Shown one piece after another: positions 29,601 through 31,867 of a DNA stretch of 31,867 nucleotides. Origin of the DNA: a virus. The notes under the pieces are model-generated. The model was given only the letters and a program-made list of their open reading frames with translations. It did no database searches and had not been told where the DNA came from. Both the position numbers and the translations under genes were made by a program. The stretch lies in the IMG/VR virus record IMGVR_UViG_3300030390_002078, positions 706 to 32,572 of that record. One strand, given 5' to 3'. Numbering within the stretch: the first letter of the stretch is position 1; every line of letters starts with the position of its first letter.

Positions 29601-31422
29601 TAAAGAAAACTTAATAAAACCACTAAATAGGGGTTACCAATCTTTAAACAATGCTAAGCAAGCTATAGCAGGTGATTATAAAGCTTTGTTAAAAAAGATG
29701 CCTGTTGTTTCTAAAAAATTGTATAAAAAAATACCTAACTCAGATTACACTTATGGAGATGCTGTTAGGGTTTATTTATGGGATAAGTTTGGTTTTAAAA
29801 TACCAGGACTTACAGATACAGATCAAGCTGATTTAGTAAAAATAATATCTTCTGATATAGAATTAAAAGCCTTTGCAGATCTTTTAGGCATTGCTTCTAA
29901 ACAAGAAGGTGGTTATGTTAAGCCAGGTGACCATTGGTTAACTGAGGATATTAAAGTAGATTTACAAAATGCTGTTTCTAAAATAAACAGAAAACAGTTT
30001 TTTGCAGAGTTTTTAGAAAATGTAGGTATAATATTTTCTCCAGAAAACATGAATAAAATAGAAGCTATATACGGTAGAAATTACAGAGAAGCTTTAGAAG
30101 ACATGTTATATAGAATAGAAAATGGTACTAACAGAAGTTTTGGAGATAATAGAATTGTAAACAGGTTTATGAACTGGATAAACGGAGCTATTGGTACAAC
30201 AATGTTTGTAAACGTAAGATCTGCTTTGCTACAAACTCTTTCTACTGTTAACTTTATAAACTGGGAAGACAACAACGTTATAGCAGCTGCTAAAGCTTTT
30301 GCTAATCAAAAACAATTTTGGGCGGACTTTTCAATGATATTTAACTCAGACATGTTAAAGCAAAGACGTAGTGGTTTATCTATGGATGTAAATGCTAACG
30401 AACTAGCTGATTACGTTGCAAACTCTGGTAGTATGATTGACAAGTATAAAGCTGCTGTAAACTACATACTTACAAAAGGTTTTTTACCTACACAAATTGC
30501 AGATAGTTTTGCTATCGCTTCTGGTGGTGCTACGTTTTATAGAAACAGATTAAATAAGTATGTTGCTGAAGGTATGAGTGTTCCTGAAGCTAAGAAAAAA
30601 GCTTTTAATGATTTTCAAGCTATAGCAGAAGAAACACAACAGTCTTCTAGACCTGATATGATTTCTCAACAGCAAGCCTCTGTTTTAGGTAGAATTATAT
30701 TAGCTTTTCAAAACACACCTATGCAGTATGCGCGTTTAACAAAAAAGGCAGCTTTAGATTTAATAAACGGAAGAGGTAGTATGAAGGCAAATATTTCAAG
30801 AATAGTTTATTACGGTGCTGTGCAAAATGCGATATTCTATGCTTTACAAACAGCTTTGTTTGCTATGATGTTTAGTGACGACGAAGATGATGAAGAGTTT
30901 TTTGATAAAAAACAAGAAAGAATAATAAGTGGTAGTATAGACAGTTTGCTTAGAGGTATGGGTATTGGTGGTGCTGTTATATCTACTATAAAGAACATGA
31001 CTATAGCTTTTTACAAAGAACAAGAAAAAGATTATAATAAAGATGAATCTGCTGTAATTATGGAATTAGCAAACTTATCTCCACCAATAGGTATTAAGTT
31101 TAGACAAATAAGAACTGGAGAAAGAGCAATACAATGGAATAAAGATCTTATAGAAGAACTTCCTTATTATAATTTAAAAAACCCTGTTTGGGAAGCTGCA
31201 TTTGCATTTACTCAAACAGCAACAAACATACCTATGTCAAGGCTTTATCAAAAAGTAACAAATGTTTCAGAAGCTTTTGGAGAAGATTTAGCTGCTTGGC
31301 AAAGAATTGGTTTAATGGCAGGTTGGACAAAGTGGAACCTAGGTGTTGAAAACTCTAAAACAGCAAGTAAAAGAAGAAGTAAAAACAAAAGAAAAAAAGT
31401 AACTAAAACATTCAACTACTAA
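20641..31422 (+). CDS. Giant polyvalent virion protein with muramidase-, zincin- and HAD-like domains
   Basis: This 3593-residue protein is probably packaged and injected at infection, as T7 gp16 is. Domains in order: (1) residues about 8-232, GH108/PG_binding_3-like muramidase, candidate catalytic Glu18, YDAMINQ helix, and FNRGWMKRLNEHR at 211-223. (2) About 236-665, an acidic Glu/Thr/Lys/Val linker. (3) About 665-1400, helical, unassigned, with hydrophobic stretches near 1025-1080. (4) About 1401-1520, Lys/Glu coiled coil. (5) A zincin-like domain, HEVFH at 1624-1628 and possible third ligand Glu1688. (6) About 1855-1975, a sigma-region-2-like segment with YDP 1913-1915. (7) About 2748-2925, HAD hydrolase, Asp2753/Asp2755, Thr2831, Lys2868, Asp2887/Asp2888. 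(8) About 2960-3500, a conserved-looking C-terminal region with QNTPMQYAR and a hydrophobic helix near 3388-3411, possibly an LPD38-type domain. The end is very basic. The domain mix resembles polyvalent proteins. Whether it is proteolytically processed is unknown. Confidence 0.82.
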   Translation: MAEETNFSYAHGLSADSEAGVNVMKNDNGNKTKLGDGTIAYSKTYYGLTLSAWMDWNDKKVPKKWTSKNFKKLNDEYNLEFSNATKKSSNTIQSAGKAKVETYFKDNIWDKHKLGEITDKKVGASIYDAMINQNFTFGDKGKKNKTILTTLKNAGYTVPGGKFTDLDDAIKHVNLAIADENVGGDKVLNAYANRREESYIKTSEKDTNYTFNRGWMKRLNEHRTENKIDSTKLTDTEAMTTDSLTAARVVTPEITATAEKIDMTSTIPGVGPEIKPGPFATKKEPAIPGLPSKDAFEKEKSKEVTNVAVDDNNTDNSETSTVSDESTETPFMLPSVKQALENSKDPKYIKELKKQGYTAEQYLENPEQTLNEISKKLDIESNLGEAPAPPILSMGVENKAKEEVEIETPTEDINEVEEDDKDDFPGGVDDTSKVEVKEELVEIPKKDLELIKIEPAEEKLATATGGKEVAEKYKTSITKTTAGVNDEDFVFTEEKDDNELEVQENNAITTSIFKPNPLSSSWSKSFFNKDEKKVEVKNTETEVEVEDNTITMTNLPPGYSNRAEPISAGGDVMDSEGKITNTKVEARIAEKERLKLEKEKAFAATVVDVDPEKKSKEIASKFESEEDIVDNPLGVNPKLIDQMNKVDLNEGIVTEVDPNAATDTGGGDMYSKKVEFNEKRIKTYEDVVLNQINRENGTNYATKEELFNSGDEIKLDRRVFASTSPQDIFRDRVGIFTGENAMNTNLRDRNQQYDQSYLQNITDIAVADKAYKNIITLDKDDLDNSLIKNLFLDLPNSERLDFGKFNDQMKLAVLNIVKPEEFKAIAQGDPRYNAAYKNSVVTAAKIQVLANENLVLNKQGEVYVGLNAEQEKREKQFFTSKNDLVNAFENVDLELRSIKEKYGSFIWDRRGAEVYLPDSIKIPIDPRDTKRVSEINEYLLTLDEDRKSLQTEGNELKLNRESLNKKVGEWQKNIEGSWKALAFDMAKPIEQQKNAFSGFSASQAFDIGLDKLTENFFGAVGEIGLNFGEEMLRLKLLKKAVNPTTLLAMGAGYNISKVMDNSLYKIGDAGGGMKATSWGGDGYSYNDQYLDFLAGAATQKIVPSNKIDKLINPTDEDGEGFLAGLFNPKAYNPSLYTISKTVADLLPYTLNIASAGLKASVRSDAALRSMSRKSTTFNKVMNNLTPFEGANITMGKMGDKIISSLHKSFKNATPATREKLMGGLKMIDVNHRMLFFDNLSDARAQGLSGDKAVFYANATTLATGISQMVMPDVNFLKSTLQGRNLIKTFVSNIKNVGTQEAMKALNSQAIRGAMKTFTTNFFKEHAEEQLDVILNDVVKANFLADYSWEISDVRAQREILVGTTLLTGGLGGRQAISTVRNTKQLIYNEIQDKNIELMNFSRMEQKEIEKKLNEFKNKKSGNKQYNKRKIKDLQKRLEDEQKIEKNVRNIAQAINAAPKYATIDQIDTIIKKNDLVKEKQELLKRKDKTGVKKQVDKLNEQIAGLDTKLESLDNTEWKKSLYNMSLKKGKSMLKMFGIDVNIVEGGKKDFAKAVAAKNQEIKIKNEERKKKGLKPLPFHKYDENSVGVVIYDDIGNKPIIFINTKDTDGKNAVETDDNYGVGFHEVFHLVFRQTVLKNPKAVKGLSFLMRQELLGKNKRKYMFSDKTNYVSGKFKTYEDRVNGMEWDEMFSVISEGLVQGDIKFNSTFLSGVGDVIRRTLSKAGINFKIKGTKGIINFIRDYNNELEGNKEFSRGMRKTIKNGLKIDSKEIRQAIVDAEAFEKENKMPEWMSKSFSSASTRGGRLRNKKNVYERDDVKADIKLSENTQKIVDENTRIREELLETREQDEFGEFVYDEDLRNDLVVNNMALVTALSDFAANNPKIMGLEEGKRVTFDQFSAGYSEQLLKLSRTYDPALVPFGAYLNSLLPLRYNAIKDEAQKGMIEGSVSIENEKVGDIADDSTPSDFDNAPRFTAPKYNVAKEIGVEEEVKEQISEGFSELKQLKKLINEESQSGETIEQLKESLKEKHMLDLDLDTMELSSVEGLTYKTIARLTGIDVDKLNPRSSSFLANLRKKDTKAGPNEVRPAQRFIARRVQLILSTIFNEGHTKAFKSTNMPNVLLRFGYNKGSKRIKNNFPQYKKPNLSESDFLEYLGIFRVTKDGKKGFEFNVDRNTSAKLTAVLSLLDRTITNQQIRKSLEATGDLNERLKNSLEDGLAESSQSKKARELIARYGADMEVGIKERMPEVALVLQEIDHENTKQSAMITKVSKVFSKDGFLLNTEAKALVGDMFKESGIVKQFMYQKANLQSQGVEIEPFEEFAEKYMLVEFYVGLAEKMGLKTKDGDTPTGKQIFNRKAITKGRKFVAEQIKSIVDRFKSGEITMKEVLEEIMMEEQNHITAYKQGDGEYISIAGTDKFVKNPKYKEGGTPRFQLFHSEEGPKADFRKYIYSYGMDQDFIDAMEKEYPGSTAIFKDGKSDNFVEIKFEPQDGEGVLKQMVNLMKKVTRKGANKYSQKKKDAEAELARKALVNKIIFLADKLENDSSFTEQDFVVQMMTLMSNPSTTLRRAGKVVGIMDGIIDEDGNFLLDAKGVVSNSLIRFEHQKPASYLLMKMIDVVLNKKIKSTDYKKLFDKELIDYNVAIITKKADKTLDKTGLKNMMGLVYEAGKEFGSMIRMFNPINRGDKNVKAIRLIKDVVNGVKGLVFGLDHSIAAELMNKPMVEVEQDMKISKLTQSANSVKYNREPRGMSAFDFDETVGISDNFVIATKDGETKRIASDEWPMVGDQLVKEGWKMDFSDFNKVTNGKPGPLMEKMKNQIKKFGPKNVFILTARAPESQAAIHAYLESEGIKIPIENITGLGNSTGEAKALWMLNKFAEGYNDMYFVDDALPNVEAVKNVLEQLDIKSKVQIAISNKSSKFDRDFNEILEQQSGVEAKKRFSKAKARRRGEEKNKFKILIPPSAEDFIGLIYSFLSPGKKGEQQFEWFKENLIKPLNRGYQSLNNAKQAIAGDYKALLKKMPVVSKKLYKKIPNSDYTYGDAVRVYLWDKFGFKIPGLTDTDQADLVKIISSDIELKAFADLLGIASKQEGGYVKPGDHWLTEDIKVDLQNAVSKINRKQFFAEFLENVGIIFSPENMNKIEAIYGRNYREALEDMLYRIENGTNRSFGDNRIVNRFMNWINGAIGTTMFVNVRSALLQTLSTVNFINWEDNNVIAAAKAFANQKQFWADFSMIFNSDMLKQRRSGLSMDVNANELADYVANSGSMIDKYKAAVNYILTKGFLPTQIADSFAIASGGATFYRNRLNKYVAEGMSVPEAKKKAFNDFQAIAEETQQSSRPDMISQQQASVLGRIILAFQNTPMQYARLTKKAALDLINGRGSMKANISRIVYYGAVQNAIFYALQTALFAMMFSDDEDDEEFFDKKQERIISGSIDSLLRGMGIGGAVISTIKNMTIAFYKEQEKDYNKDESAVIMELANLSPPIGIKFRQIRTGERAIQWNKDLIEELPYYNLKNPVWEAAFAFTQTATNIPMSRLYQKVTNVSEAFGEDLAAWQRIGLMAGWTKWNLGVENSKTASKRRSKNKRKKVTKTFNY

Positions 31423-31424
31423 CA

Positions 31425-31867
31425 ATGAAAAAACTAATAATAATTATATGTATAGCACTTGTTGCTTGCTCAACACCTAAAGAGTGTTGTTCTCAAGATT
31501 TTAAAAAGTATTTTAAGTTTGCTACGTTTTATGCTGCAGCTAATGGTGGTAACTCTATATCGGATGTAGATGTGTTTTCTGTTACTGATGGTTTAAACAC
31601 TGTTACAGTATCAACACCGTACGATTACAACTTAGCTCTAGGTATACGTAAGATTGCAAGGTTTGGATATGAAAACAAAGCTCAAACGTTTTATGATGGT
31701 ACTGAAAACTCATGGTCTGACGGTGCTAATGTAGGTAAAGTACGTGGGTTAGAGTTTTTGTTTGAAGTAGATTACACAAGACAACAAGGCATAGACTACT
31801 TAGATCAACATCACTTTGTTAGATATGTAGATGATATGTATATAATAAAAGGTGAATACTTAGAAGA
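31425..31867 (+). CDS. Exported lipoprotein-like phage protein, 3' end outside window
   Basis: An open frame of 147 codons runs to the window edge. It starts MKKLIIIICIALVACSTPKE: two Lys, a hydrophobic core and a lipobox LVAC with Cys15, so it is a likely lipoprotein; a Sec type I signal is the alternative. The mature part has alternating aromatic and polar residues (YFKFATFYAAANGGNSISDV, then LALGIRKIARFGYENKAQTF, then GLEFLFEVDYTRQQG), compatible with outer-membrane-facing beta structure or a beta-barrel. I recall similar marine phage proteins but no function. It begins two bases after the giant virion gene, so the two are co-transcribed. Export to the host envelope would suit a role in superinfection exclusion, receptor masking or lysis, but this is inference. 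No Shine-Dalgarno sequence is seen. Confidence 0.8.
   Translation, partial: MKKLIIIICIALVACSTPKECCSQDFKKYFKFATFYAAANGGNSISDVDVFSVTDGLNTVTVSTPYDYNLALGIRKIARFGYENKAQTFYDGTENSWSDGANVGKVRGLEFLFEVDYTRQQGIDYLDQHHFVRYVDDMYIIKGEYLE

Noticed and set aside
1-31867. TAG recoding across the window, as in some crAss-like phages
   Set aside because: Large genes lack internal TAG codons, and one of the two TAG codons (7273-7275) is followed 12 bases later by a terminator, which fits a normal stop. Only the 20635 TAG is left as a possible readthrough site.
1-31867. tRNA genes, CRISPR arrays, insertion sequences or attachment sites
   Set aside because: No cloverleaf with a TTCGA-type arm, no regularly spaced repeats, no transposase-like protein and no integrase were seen; intergenic space is nearly absent.

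Overview
The window is about 99% coding, entirely on the + strand, AT-rich, and holds the structural half of a tailed double-stranded DNA phage genome. The gene order (terminase large subunit, portal, scaffold, major capsid protein, connector-like proteins, very large tail protein, small tail-associated proteins, two internal virion protein candidates, giant ejection-type protein) fits a podovirus-like phage: there is no tape-measure, sheath or baseplate gene. The host is probably a marine member of Bacteroidetes/Flavobacteriia. The starts lack convincing Shine-Dalgarno sequences and are preceded by A/T-rich leaders, and several proteins resemble, from memory, those of uncultured marine phages and Bacteroidetes phages. 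No database search was possible, so host and relatives are inferences. Genes end in TAA (mostly) or TAG (twice), and nothing requires a non-standard code.

Layout. Positions 1-6425 are packaging and head genes: the C-terminal part of terminase (its 5' end lies outside the window), portal, putative scaffold and major capsid protein. A strong terminator with a cUUCGg loop follows the capsid gene. A conserved protein of unknown function (6496-7275) then sits alone between two terminators. After the second terminator and a 9-bp inverted repeat comes a tightly packed block from 7367: two connector/tail-adaptor-like proteins, a 2432-aa tail protein with two probable carbohydrate-binding-like insertions, a 438-aa beta-rich protein, a 120-aa protein, then 251-aa and 548-aa putative internal virion proteins. 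A 10.8-kb gene encoding a 3593-aa multidomain protein follows, and finally the start of an exported lipoprotein-like gene cut by the window end.

How they work together. Terminase and portal package DNA into a capsid built on the scaffold. The connector proteins and the 2432-aa protein would close the vertex and form the short tail. The 251-, 548- and 3593-aa proteins occupy the place of the T7 gp14/gp15/gp16 internal core. The 3593-aa protein begins with a GH108-like muramidase domain, a plausible cell-wall-opening activity on entry. It also carries an HExxH zincin-like motif, a sigma-factor-region-2-like helical segment, a complete HAD phosphohydrolase motif set and a conserved C-terminal region. 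It resembles the polyvalent proteins that phages and conjugative elements deliver into cells, and is the most notable object in the window.
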